Assembly: GCF_003635165.1 (NCBI RefSeq) | Contig: NZ_ML058597.1 | Location: 682,001 to 746,000, forward strand | Length of the DNA stretch: 64,000 bases | DNA from: Burkholderia sp. Nafp2/4-1b | GTDB lineage: Bacteria > Pseudomonadota > Gammaproteobacteria > Burkholderiales > Burkholderiaceae | Reading direction: 5' to 3' | Shown here: positions 18,164 to 26,057 of the stretch, piece by piece | How positions within the stretch are numbered: position 1 is the stretch's first letter | Layout: every line of letters starts with the position of its first letter | The notes under the pieces: model-generated | Databases searched by the model: none | Told to the model about the DNA's origin: nothing | Seen by the model: only the letters and a program-made list of their open reading frames with translations | Made by a program: the position numbers and the translations under genes

Positions 18164-18694
18164 ATGCCGCTGTTCGAATTCAACGGCATGCGCCCGCGCG
18201 TCGACCCGTCCGCGTACGTGCATCCGAGCGCGGTCGTGATCGGCGATGTGACGATCGGCGCGGGCTGCTATATCGGCCCGCATGCGAGCTTGCGCGGTGA
18301 CTTCGGTGCGATCGTCGTCGAACAGGGCAGCAACGTGCAGGACGGCTGCGTGCTGCATGTCGGGATTGGAGAAACGTGCAGGCTCGGCGTGAACAGCCAC
18401 GTCGGACACGGCGCGATCGTGCATGGCGCGACGCTCGAACCGGACACGATGATCGGGATGAATGCGGTCGTGATGGACGGCGCGACGATCGGCGCGACTA
18501 CCATCGTCGCCGCGTGCGCGTTCGTGAAGGCCGGCTACGACGTGCCGCGCGGCGTGCTGCTCGCGGGCGTGCCGGGGCGCGTGGTGAGGCGCCTGAGCGA
18601 CGCGGAGATCGCCGCGAAGGCGAACGGCACGCGGATCTATCAGCAGCTCGCGGTCGATTGCCTGAAGACGCTGAGGCTGATCGACGACGCGTAA
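18164..18694 (+). CDS. Gamma-carbonic anhydrase/PaaY-like hexapeptide-repeat protein
   Basis: A 176-residue left-handed beta-helix protein with hexapeptide repeats (VTIGAG, VIGDVT, LGVNSHVGHGAIVHGATL). Metal-ligand type histidines are seen in VLHVG and the NSHVGHG segment. PaaY and CaiE are close relatives: PaaY is a thioesterase that rescues CoA from dead-end ring-opened intermediates in phenylacetate breakdown. It starts 3 bases after etfA stops, so it is the last gene of this operon, and a housekeeping thioesterase role for CoA intermediates would fit. Gamma-carbonic anhydrase activity is the alternative. Confidence 0.88.
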   Translation: MPLFEFNGMRPRVDPSAYVHPSAVVIGDVTIGAGCYIGPHASLRGDFGAIVVEQGSNVQDGCVLHVGIGETCRLGVNSHVGHGAIVHGATLEPDTMIGMNAVVMDGATIGATTIVAACAFVKAGYDVPRGVLLAGVPGRVVRRLSDAEIAAKANGTRIYQQLAVDCLKTLRLIDDA

Positions 18695-18704
18695 GCGGCA
18701 CGCG

Positions 18705-19118
18705 TCATCGGTCAGTCGATGGAGGCATGCAGGCGAGGAAGCCGTCGTTCGTCGGCGTGAATGCCGCAAACCCGCGCGCGACGAGCGCTGAACGAAGCCG
18801 GGCCGAAAGCGCGACGCCATGTACGTCGAGCGCCGTGTAACCGTGACGATGCGCAGGCCTGCCGTGATGATCGTCTATTCCATCGAGGATTCGTTCGCAC
18901 ACGCTTTCCCGGTCGTCGCCGCTGCGATCGAACTTCGTGACGCTGCGGTCATCGCCGGACGTGCGCTCGGTGCGTGCTTGGCGCCAAATCCGCTCGACGA
19001 CCGCATCGTTCGCATCGCTCGCCACGACCCAGGTGTGCCGAACGCCGGCGGCGACGTCGCGAATCCGCTCGCCGTATTCAGGGTCGACAATCAGCGCGAT
19101 GGTGTGAGGGGTGGTCAT
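18705..19118 (-). CDS. Hypothetical protein
   Basis: A 137-residue protein with a clear GGAGAAA ribosome site before the ATG. The N-terminus (TTPHTIALIVDPEYGERI) and WVVASDANDAVVERIW look like a small alpha/beta domain; the middle is rich in Asp and Arg. No signal peptide or membrane segment is seen, and I recognise no family. It converges on the PaaY-like gene with only 10 bases between the stops. The codon pattern and ribosome site support a real gene. Confidence 0.6.
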   Translation of the reverse strand: MTTPHTIALIVDPEYGERIRDVAAGVRHTWVVASDANDAVVERIWRQARTERTSGDDRSVTKFDRSGDDRESVCERILDGIDDHHGRPAHRHGYTALDVHGVALSARLRSALVARGFAAFTPTNDGFLACMPPSTDR

Positions 19119-19256
19119 GGCTGTTTCTCCGGGTTTATGCGGATGGCGATTCGCGGGTGCGCATGCCGGCGATGCCGTTCGCGCGGGATCGATTGCCTGA
19201 TGCGGCGTCGTTGTCTTAAGATCGGCGTCAGATCAGCCTACCGCCTCAGGCGCCGA

Positions 19257-19505
19257 ATGAAACCGACTACACGCCTGCGCGTCGCCATCATCGCTTCGGC
19301 TTTTGCCGTCTATCACGTATTCATGCACATCCAGTGGGTCGCCAGCGGTTGCATCGAATTCCTCGGTGGCCGGCATTGCAGTTTCGAAAACAGCGCGAAT
19401 TTCGAAGGGATGATGGACGTGGACCTGCTGCTGACCTGCGCGTGGGTCGCCGGCGCGATGATGGCATGGTTCTCCGTCGCCCGCGCGCCAAAAAAGGCCG
19501 GCTGA
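19257..19505 (+). CDS. Small two-helix membrane protein
   Basis: An 82-residue protein starting MKPTTRLRV. Hydrophobic segments lie near residues 9-28 and 56-75, separated by a short loop with two cysteines (SGCIEFLGGRHCSFE). I do not recognise a family. The frame is open further upstream to 18819 but that part is antisense to the gene on the other strand and is not used. It lies between convergent and divergent neighbours, so it is probably transcribed alone. Confidence 0.6.
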   Translation: MKPTTRLRVAIIASAFAVYHVFMHIQWVASGCIEFLGGRHCSFENSANFEGMMDVDLLLTCAWVAGAMMAWFSVARAPKKAG

Positions 19506-19529
19506 CCGCGCAGACGTCGCGCGGCACGC

Positions 19530-20702
19530 TCACTGCGTGCGCGCCGGCGCCGGCCGGTCGTGCAGGATCGCGAGCGACAGCGCCGCGAGCCCGCAACTGG
19601 CGATCAACATCAGCAACGCGCCCTTGCCGGCGTGCACCATCACCCAGCCGCCGACCGACGGAAAGCCGAACGTGCCGATGAAATACGACGCGACGAACCA
19701 GGTCAGCACGCCGTGCTGTTGCGTATCCGCGCAATTGTTCAGCGCTTGTGCCTGGATGACCGGGTACATGAGCCCGTAGCCGGCGCCGAGCAGCACGGCA
19801 GCGATCGACTGGAACGACACGTTCACGGACGCGCCGAACATCGCGAGCGCGCCGAGCAGCATCATCACGAGCAGACCCTTCGTCGCGGTTTCGGGGCGCG
19901 CCATCCGGACCCATCGCCCGAGCAGCCAGCGCGCGCTGACCACCGTCACCGTGTAAAGACTGAAGAATGTGCCGGCACGCGCTTGCGTGCCTTGCACGAA
20001 CGACATCTGGAACGTCATCAACCCGGAAAACACGCAGGTGCCGAGCGCAATCATCGCGATCGGCACAGCCGCGCGCGTGCGCGAGATGGCGGGGAGCTCG
20101 CGTACCCAGCGGCCGCCGGCGGGGGCGGCGGGCGGCCGCGGATACTGGCGGCCGAACGCTTCCAGCATCAGCGACGCGAGCACGCACAGCGCGCCGACCG
20201 CGTAAAGCGTGTCGTCGATCGACCAGTGGAGCAGCCGCATCGCATACGCGGCAAACGCGGGGGATGCGCCGATCCCGGTCATCTGAAAGGTCGCCGACCG
20301 GAAGAACCACACGTTGCGCGCGGCGCCGCTGATGCGCTCGGCGAGCGACATCGGCGCAGCCAGGTGAAACGCGCCCCAGCCGAAGCCGACGAGGAAGCCC
20401 GACGGCAAGTCGGCGGACGGCGCGCGCCCGACAAGGGCGAAACCGGCGATGCCGGCGCCGATGCACAGCGACGACAGCGCGGCGATGCGCGCGGCGCCGA
20501 TCTGCTGCGAGAACCAGCCGACCACCGACAGGCCGACGAAGGTACCGGCCGTCGCCGCGGCCAGTGCCGCACTGGTATCGAGATCGCTGCCGCCGATCAT
20601 GCGAAACCGCATCGACAGCAGGAAGGTCGCACCGTAGCCGCCCGCGGTGAGCAGGGTGCCGACGAGAAAGAGCAACGCACTTTGAACGCGCATGACGGCC
20701 AT
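19530..20702 (-). CDS. MFS transporter
   Basis: About 390 residues with the twelve hydrophobic segments of a major facilitator. I start it at MAVMRVQSALL, where the first helix begins; an ATG three codons later is equally possible, and the 69 codons upstream are Arg-rich. There is no strong ribosome site. The Pro- and Gly-rich loop near residue 190 (YPRPPAAPAGGRW) is the usual central cytoplasmic loop. The substrate is not predictable. It points toward the small membrane protein gene and is divergent from the DUF1326 gene. Confidence 0.85.
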   Translation of the reverse strand: MAVMRVQSALLFLVGTLLTAGGYGATFLLSMRFRMIGGSDLDTSAALAAATAGTFVGLSVVGWFSQQIGAARIAALSSLCIGAGIAGFALVGRAPSADLPSGFLVGFGWGAFHLAAPMSLAERISGAARNVWFFRSATFQMTGIGASPAFAAYAMRLLHWSIDDTLYAVGALCVLASLMLEAFGRQYPRPPAAPAGGRWVRELPAISRTRAAVPIAMIALGTCVFSGLMTFQMSFVQGTQARAGTFFSLYTVTVVSARWLLGRWVRMARPETATKGLLVMMLLGALAMFGASVNVSFQSIAAVLLGAGYGLMYPVIQAQALNNCADTQQHGVLTWFVASYFIGTFGFPSVGGWVMVHAGKGALLMLIASCGLAALSLAILHDRPAPARTQ

Positions 20703-21035
20703 CCGGGGCGGCGGCGATGTTCCGGAGTCTTCGATTGCGTGACAGTATGTACCAGGACCGATGCGGGATGCCCGCATTTGACGTGACGCGCCAGTCACTG
20801 CGACCTCTCGCTCGCCGGGTCTGAATGCGATCGATCGACCGCTCCGTTTCCTGCCGTTCGACTCGCATCGATACGGCTGCGCGACGACGCCAGCCATTCG
20901 TCGGTGCACGGCCGTTGCATGCGACGCGGGCGAGGTCGTGGTGCATGCCGACGCGCATCCCGCGTACTTTGCTTTCCCCTGTACGGTGCACTAGATTCCA
21001 AGCGTTACGTGTCACCGACCGCGCGAGGTGAAGCC
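20703..21035. other. Divergent promoter region, MFS and DUF1326 genes
   Basis: No coding sequence that I trust. Frames here are Arg/Ala-rich. The region should carry promoters for the MFS gene (leftward) and the DUF1326-DUF2182-CusF set (rightward). I see no clear operator. Confidence 0.45.
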
Positions 21036-21680
21036 ATGACGCCGTGGGAGATTCAGGGAACCGAGCTGATGAACTGCAATTGTTCATACGGTTGTCCCTG
21101 CCAGTTCAATTCACTGCCGACGCATGGCAGTTGCGAAGCGATGGGTGCGATTTCGATCGACAGCGGCCACTACGGCGACGTGGTGCTCGACGGCGTGCGG
21201 ATCGCGGTCGTGTTCCAGTGGCCTGGGCCGATTCACGAAGGGCATGGACGGTGCCAGCCGATCGTCGACGAGCGCGCGAGCCCCGCGCAGTGCGAGGCCG
21301 TGCTGAAGATCATGACCGGTCAGGATACCGATCCATTCGCGACGATGTTCGCCGTGTTCGCATCGACGCTCGAACAGGCCTACGAACCCATCTTCGCGAA
21401 GATCGAGTTCGACGTCGATGTCGACGCGCGGCGCGGCCGGATCAGCGTCGATGGCGTGTTCGACGTCGTCGGCGAACCGATCGTCAATCCGGTGTCAGGC
21501 GCAGAACATCGCGTGCGGATCGACCTGCCGCACGGCTTCGAATACGAGCTCGCCGAGATCGGTTCCGGCACCGGCCGTTCGCGTGGGCACATCGAGCTGA
21601 ACCTCGAGCGGACCTATGCGCAGTTCGCACGGCTGCATCTGAACAATCACGGGCTGATCCGGCATCGCGTCGCCGCATGA
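21036..21680 (+). CDS. DUF1326 domain protein
   Basis: A 214-residue soluble protein of the DUF1326 family. The N-terminus has a tight cysteine cluster, Cys14, Cys16, Cys20 and Cys22 in MNCNCSYGCPCQFN, that could bind a metal. No signal peptide is seen. Its stop overlaps the start of the DUF2182 gene (ATGA), so the two are translationally coupled; the pairing of these two families is common. A CusF-like periplasmic protein follows. The set looks like a small metal-handling unit, possibly for copper; DUF1326 itself has no established function that I know. Confidence 0.88.
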   Translation: MTPWEIQGTELMNCNCSYGCPCQFNSLPTHGSCEAMGAISIDSGHYGDVVLDGVRIAVVFQWPGPIHEGHGRCQPIVDERASPAQCEAVLKIMTGQDTDPFATMFAVFASTLEQAYEPIFAKIEFDVDVDARRGRISVDGVFDVVGEPIVNPVSGAEHRVRIDLPHGFEYELAEIGSGTGRSRGHIELNLERTYAQFARLHLNNHGLIRHRVAA

Positions 21681-22468
21681 TCCGGGTCGACGAGTTTCTC
21701 GGGCGCGAGCGCGTCGTCACGCTGCTCGGCATGGCCGTGCTCGTCGGCGCGTGCTGGGCCTACCTGTGGGCGGGGGCAGGAACCGGCATGTCGGCGCTGG
21801 ACATGACGGCGCTCGCGTTGTTCCCGCATCGGCTCGCCGACGACATGGGTGCGATGGACCCGTCGCTGGCCACCGTGATCCTGATGTGGTGGGTGATGAT
21901 GATCGCGATGATGACGCCGGGTGCGGCACCGCTCGTGCTGCTGTACCGGCGCGTGCTGCGGCATCACGATCCGGACGGTGCGGCCGCGGCATTCACGTCG
22001 GCGTGCCTGCTGGCCGGCTATCTGGCTGCCTGGTTCGCGTTCTCGGTCGCCGCCGCCGTTCTGCAGATGCTGCTGCAGCCTGTCGGCCTGATCTCCGGGA
22101 TGATGCTGTGGTCGAAGAGCGCCGTGCTCTCCGCAATCGTCCTCGCGCTGGCAGGCCTCTATCAGTTCTCGCCGCTTAAGCAGGCGTGTCTGCGGCAATG
22201 CCGGTCGCCGGTACGGTTTCTCACGACGTACTGGCGTCCGGGCGTGACGGGCAGTTTCCTGCTCGGCGTGCGTCACGGCGCGTATTGCGTCGGCTGTTGC
22301 TGGCTGCTGATGGCGCTGCTGTTCGTCGGCGGCGTGATGAACGTCGTGTGGATCGTCGCGTTGTCGTTGTTCGTGCTGGTCGAGAAGGTGTTGCCCGGCG
22401 GCGAGCGGGTCGGCCGCGCGCTGGGTGCCGTGCTGATCGTGTGGGCGGTCGCGACGTTGCTGGTTTGA
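21677..22468 (+). CDS. DUF2182 metal-binding integral membrane protein
   Basis: A 263-residue inner-membrane protein with about seven hydrophobic segments. Conserved features are a Met-rich stretch VILMWWVMMIAMMTPGAAP near residue 75 and a C-terminal RHGAYCVGCCWLLM with paired cysteines, both plausible metal ligands. The family is annotated as predicted metal-binding membrane proteins. The start lies in the ATGA overlap with the DUF1326 gene. A CusF-like gene begins 37 bases after the stop. Confidence 0.88.
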   Translation: MIRVDEFLGRERVVTLLGMAVLVGACWAYLWAGAGTGMSALDMTALALFPHRLADDMGAMDPSLATVILMWWVMMIAMMTPGAAPLVLLYRRVLRHHDPDGAAAAFTSACLLAGYLAAWFAFSVAAAVLQMLLQPVGLISGMMLWSKSAVLSAIVLALAGLYQFSPLKQACLRQCRSPVRFLTTYWRPGVTGSFLLGVRHGAYCVGCCWLLMALLFVGGVMNVVWIVALSLFVLVEKVLPGGERVGRALGAVLIVWAVATLLV

Positions 22469-22505
22469 CGCGCGCGTCAGTCATCCTCCCGCGGGGAGTG
22501 TCTCC

Positions 22506-22859
22506 ATGAAGATTCGATGCATTGCCGTCGCCGCGTTCGGCGTGATGGCCGTCGCCCTGGCAATGCCGGTGCGCGCGGCCGGAAGCATGTCAGACATGAA
22601 TATGGGCGGCGACATGAAGATGTCGAAGCCGGATGCCGCGCTGACCGGTGCCGAAGTGAAACGGATCGATGCCGAGCATGGCATGGTGACGCTAAAGCAC
22701 GGCGCGCTTGAGAACGTCGGGATGGGGGCGATGACGATGGCGTTCAAGGCCGGCGATCCGGCGATGCTCGAGTCGCTGCACGTGGATGACAAGGTCAAGG
22801 TCCGGGTTGAACGCGTGAACGGTGTGCTGACGATCGTGAAGCTCCAGAAGCAGAGGTAA
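22506..22859 (+). CDS. CusF-like periplasmic copper-binding protein
   Basis: A 117-residue protein with a signal peptide (cleavage near PVRAA) and a small OB-like domain. The segment after it is Met-rich (SMSDMNMGGDMKMS), and the core keeps the M-T-M of the CusF copper site in GMGAMTMAFKA. The Trp that stacks on Cu(I) in E. coli CusF is not obvious at the expected place. The role would be binding Cu(I) or Ag(I) in the periplasm. It closes the DUF1326-DUF2182 set. AGTGTCTCC before the ATG is a poor ribosome site, so coupling to upstream translation is possible. Confidence 0.85.
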   Translation: MKIRCIAVAAFGVMAVALAMPVRAAGSMSDMNMGGDMKMSKPDAALTGAEVKRIDAEHGMVTLKHGALENVGMGAMTMAFKAGDPAMLESLHVDDKVKVRVERVNGVLTIVKLQKQR

Positions 22860-23008
22860 GGCCCGTCGCGCGTGATGGCGGGCATGACTCGCCGATGCCA
22901 AACGTTTAGGTCCGCATGCGGCACATCGTGCCCGGGAACGATCGCAGGCACTGTGCGGGAGGCGAGGGATTGCGCGTCCGGCGAGTATTCCGGGGAACGG
23001 TGACTTTG

Positions 23009-24166
23009 TCACGCTCTGTGGTGCCCTTCATTCGACCGTATCGCCTTGGTGTCCGCCACGGCATACCCGTCCGGAATGAATTCCCGGCCTTGTAGCGCCG
23101 CACTCTTTTGCGGGTTCGGGGGCGGTGTCACGGCCTTTGCGCCGTCGATCAGCGTCTGTGCTTTACCATCCCATTTCGGCAACGGGGCGGGTGGCAGGGG
23201 GAGTACCTTGTCAAGATTCGGCAGCTTCAAGCGACCCTGATAGAACTCGAGCGCATCCCCTAGCTTGCTGTAGCGTTCAGCACGTGCTTTGTCGATATGC
23301 CCGACCAGGTTGGTTCCATCAGTAAGGTCCATCCCATCGAACTCAGTAAACAGCTTATTGGCACATTCAGCGGAGCCTAGCTTGACCCCCTGATGAAGAA
23401 CATGAAGCGCGCGCAGCTTCGCTTCAGCGGTTTGCGGTCTGGTGTAGACGTGTCCTAACTCTTTCGCAGCAGATCCATATCCTTGTGCGAAGGCACATTC
23501 CAGCATTTGTGTCGCGATGGGCAAATTCCCCCAAAATTCACCACCCGGATCGTCGTATGCAGCATCCGTCTTTGTTCCGATGAATGTTTGTGCGGACGGG
23601 CTGCCCATATCAGCCGCACGCTGGAAGAATGCATAGGCACTGGTGGCATCGCCACCCTTAACCAGCCCATTCTGATGGTAGATTCCCATCATGTCGTAGG
23701 CGTCAGGCACACCCAGTTTCATCGCTTTTTCTACCCAGCGAATAGCGGTTTCGGGATCGTGGGTTGGTACGCCGTGACGATCGCTCAATATCAGCGAGGC
23801 GATATTGAGCATGGCCTTCCAGTGATTGCGCTCGGCGGCCTGCGAGTAGAGTTGGTAAATCTTCGCGTAATCGCGCTTCTCGTAGTCAATGTTCGGGTTA
23901 TCAAGCGCAAGTGCCTGCTGAAACCACAATTCAGCCTGGGGATCGACAGGCGGGACGTGCTGGTCCTGATACACGCACGCGAAGGATTTACGATGCGGGC
24001 TGAATAACGGCAGTTTTTCGTAACGTGGCAGATCAGACATGGACGCATTCAGCTTGCTGGTCTGAGCTGTAAAAGGGCTGGCTGGCGAACTGGTGGCCAG
24101 CCAGCAAAGGCTGGCGAATAGAAGTCGCAGAACGAGGGTGATCAGTTTCGCGTTGGATCGATTCAT
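23009..24166 (-). CDS. SEL1/TPR-like repeat protein (DUF6396 type)
   Basis: A 385-residue protein with a hydrophobic N-terminus (LITLVLRLLFASLCWLA) that is a likely signal peptide or anchor. Helical repeats of SEL1 type are seen in the middle (for example AIRWVEKAMKLGVPDAYDMMGIYHQNG and AYAFFQRAADMGSPSAQ). The C-terminal GREFIPDGYAVADTKA is the kind of ending I associate with DUF6396 proteins, often near type VI secretion effectors. The base composition is much lower than its neighbours (one 60-base line counted by hand is 55% GC). An in-frame TTG three codons upstream is an alternative start. It appears to be an acquired, orphan gene; the role is unknown. Confidence 0.8.
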   Translation of the reverse strand: MNRSNAKLITLVLRLLFASLCWLATSSPASPFTAQTSKLNASMSDLPRYEKLPLFSPHRKSFACVYQDQHVPPVDPQAELWFQQALALDNPNIDYEKRDYAKIYQLYSQAAERNHWKAMLNIASLILSDRHGVPTHDPETAIRWVEKAMKLGVPDAYDMMGIYHQNGLVKGGDATSAYAFFQRAADMGSPSAQTFIGTKTDAAYDDPGGEFWGNLPIATQMLECAFAQGYGSAAKELGHVYTRPQTAEAKLRALHVLHQGVKLGSAECANKLFTEFDGMDLTDGTNLVGHIDKARAERYSKLGDALEFYQGRLKLPNLDKVLPLPPAPLPKWDGKAQTLIDGAKAVTPPPNPQKSAALQGREFIPDGYAVADTKAIRSNEGHHRA

Positions 24167-24239
24167 CTTAGGCAATGGCCGAAGTGTCTGGCGGCGATGG
24201 AACGGTTACTTGAGCGTGCATTGATCGATGTGCCGTACG

Positions 24240-24650
24240 CTAATTCCGTTCGTCGCCGCAATTTCTGTCGCTTTCAGCGAAATTCAACTCGACACCATTC
24301 CCGGCCGGATCGGTAAAAAAGATCTGAAGCTGCCGCGTGAGCGGCACGTAGGTGCGCGAGTACCGGACCTGCGCTTCGGCCAGGCGCCGTTCCATTTCCG
24401 AGGCGTTCTCGCATGCAAACGCCATATGGTCGAACGTATTGACGACGTGCGACGGCCGCACCTCGCCCGGCCGCGCTTCCGACAGGTGGAGAATCGCTCG
24501 CGCCCCCGCGTACAGCCAATAGCCGGCACTCTGGAACGGCGGCCGATAGCCGGGTGCGAGTCCGACGACGTTCACGTAGAAATCGCGCAGCGTCTCGAGC
24601 GTCGCCCGATCCGCGCGCAGGTTGTAATGATCAAGTCCGATAACCGACAT
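24240..24650 (-). CDS. VOC family (glyoxalase/bleomycin resistance-like) protein
   Basis: A 136-residue vicinal-oxygen-chelate protein with a single beta-alpha-beta-beta-beta pair of modules. Metal-site type residues are seen at GLDHYNLRAD, FDHMAF and the terminal PAGNGVELNF. At this length it is not an extradiol dioxygenase, which needs four modules; small VOC proteins act as isomerases, thiol transferases or resistance proteins. Start is the ATG at MSVIGLDHY. It lies behind the Lrp gene on the same strand, 63 bases apart, so they may be cotranscribed. Confidence 0.85.
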   Translation of the reverse strand: MSVIGLDHYNLRADRATLETLRDFYVNVVGLAPGYRPPFQSAGYWLYAGARAILHLSEARPGEVRPSHVVNTFDHMAFACENASEMERRLAEAQVRYSRTYVPLTRQLQIFFTDPAGNGVELNFAESDRNCGDERN

Positions 24651-24713
24651 GGCAGATTGTCCCCTTCGTGCAAGGTGCGCAGTGCACAGCATCGCGCAGC
24701 GCGGCGCATTCCG

Positions 24714-25175
24714 TCACCCCCGCATGCCCTTGGTCTCCGCAGCCGGGCGCGCCAGCCCGCGCGCCGGCAGCGGCGTCGACATCACGATCGACGTACGCGT
24801 TTCGCCATACAGGTTGATGCGTTCGATCAGCTGCTCGAGGTGCGCCATGCTCACGGCGACGAACCGCATCACGTAGGAATCCGCGCCGGTCACGTGGTGG
24901 CACTCGACCACTTCGGGAATCGATTCCAACAGCTTCAGGAACTTCGCCTTGGCCGGCTGCGGCACCGTGATGCCGATCAGCGCGCTTACCGGATAGCCGG
25001 CCGCGGCCGGATTGACGCGTGCCGTATAACCGTCGATCACACCGGCCGATTCGAGGCGCTTCACGCGCTCCGTCACCGCCGGCACCGACAGGTGAACCTG
25101 GCGCGCCAGTTCCGTGTAGCTGATGCGGCCGCTGGCCTGCAGCAGCGCGATTACCTTCCAGTCGAGTTCATCCAT
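24714..25175 (-). CDS. Lrp/AsnC family transcriptional regulator
   Basis: A 153-residue regulator with an N-terminal winged helix-turn-helix (MDELDWKVIALLQASGRISYTELA, then VHLSVPAVTERVKRLE) and a C-terminal RAM/ligand domain. It is divergent from a LysE exporter with 115 bases between, and that gap holds a perfect 10-bp inverted repeat placed next to its own start. This is the usual amino-acid-responsive Lrp/LysE arrangement, in which the regulator senses the exported amino acid. The effector is not known. Confidence 0.93.
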   Translation of the reverse strand: MDELDWKVIALLQASGRISYTELARQVHLSVPAVTERVKRLESAGVIDGYTARVNPAAAGYPVSALIGITVPQPAKAKFLKLLESIPEVVECHHVTGADSYVMRFVAVSMAHLEQLIERINLYGETRTSIVMSTPLPARGLARPAAETKGMRG

Positions 25176-25184
25176 CGCGGCGGA

Positions 25185-25220
25185 GTTTTTAAGGTGAAGC
25201 GCCCATTTTTCCTTAAAAAC
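25185..25220. promoter_or_regulatory. Inverted-repeat operator between Lrp and LysE genes
   Basis: GTTTTTAAGG (25185-25194) and CCTTAAAAAC (25211-25220) are perfect inverted copies around 16 bases. The left arm begins 9 bases upstream of the Lrp start, so occupancy would repress lrp; the same site lies 70-105 bases before lysE. AT-rich arms in a GC-rich genome fit an Lrp-type site. Confidence 0.65.
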
Positions 25221-25290
25221 CGCCTTCAGCGGTGATCGGACTTTCCCTACGATGACAGTTCAAGTCATTGCGTGTCGCGAGGAGCCCGCC

Positions 25291-25929
25291 ATGCTGTTCA
25301 TCAAGTCGGTGGTGATGGGATTGTCGATCGCGGTGCCGGTCGGCCCGATCGGCATGCTGTGCATCCAGCGCAGCCTGAGCCGCGGTTTTCATGCGGGCTT
25401 TGCCACCGGCATCGGGGCCGCATGCGCCGATGCGCTTTATGGCCTGCTGGGTGCGCTGGGCGTCGCCGGCATCGTCACCGCGTTTCCGATGCTGACCGTC
25501 GCGCTGAAAATCGGCGGTGGCGCGTTCCTCGTGTGGCTGGCCTGGTCCATCGCGCGGCAGGCACCTGCGGGGGCGGCGCTGCAAGGCGACGTGGCGCGCA
25601 CGACCGTGTTGCGCGATTTCCTGACGACGTTCGGCCTCACGCTGTCCAACCCGATGACGATCCTGTCGTTCGTCGGGATTTTCGCTGCGCTCGGGCCGCT
25701 GGCCGGCCCGCAGGAAGGTGCGATGGGGACGACCGTGGCGCTGATGGTAGCCGGCGTATTCGTCGGTTCCGCGACGTGGTGGCTGTGCCTGAGCGGCGCG
25801 ACCGCCGCATTGCGCACGAAGATGTCGCCGACGTTCATGCACGGGCTGTCGCGCGTGTCGGCCGTCGTGATCGCCGTGTTCGGCGCGATCCAGCTGGTTG
25901 CGGGCGTACGGGGCGTCGTGTGGTCGTGA
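25291..25929 (+). CDS. LysE family amino acid exporter
   Basis: A 212-residue inner-membrane protein with about six hydrophobic segments and the LysE/RhtB N-terminal signature (LSIAVPVGPIGMLCIQRSL) at residues 10-30. GAGGAG lies before the ATG at MLFIKS; the 13 codons upstream are not used. It is divergent from an Lrp regulator. It probably exports an amino acid when the pool rises. The substrate is not known. Confidence 0.93.
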   Translation: MLFIKSVVMGLSIAVPVGPIGMLCIQRSLSRGFHAGFATGIGAACADALYGLLGALGVAGIVTAFPMLTVALKIGGGAFLVWLAWSIARQAPAGAALQGDVARTTVLRDFLTTFGLTLSNPMTILSFVGIFAALGPLAGPQEGAMGTTVALMVAGVFVGSATWWLCLSGATAALRTKMSPTFMHGLSRVSAVVIAVFGAIQLVAGVRGVVWS

Positions 25930-26057
25930 CCCTCATCTTGGCGTGATCGAACGCATTGGTTCGGCGGTGGCGACACTCGACACCGGCCACCACCCCATGC
26001 GCATCGACACCCGCGACGAGGTGCAGATAGCGGCCGATGCACCGGCCACCGCCCCGG

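Noticed and set aside
24240..24650. The VOC protein as the missing extradiol dioxygenase.
   Set aside because: It has one pair of VOC modules and 136 residues; type I extradiol dioxygenases are near 300 residues with four modules.
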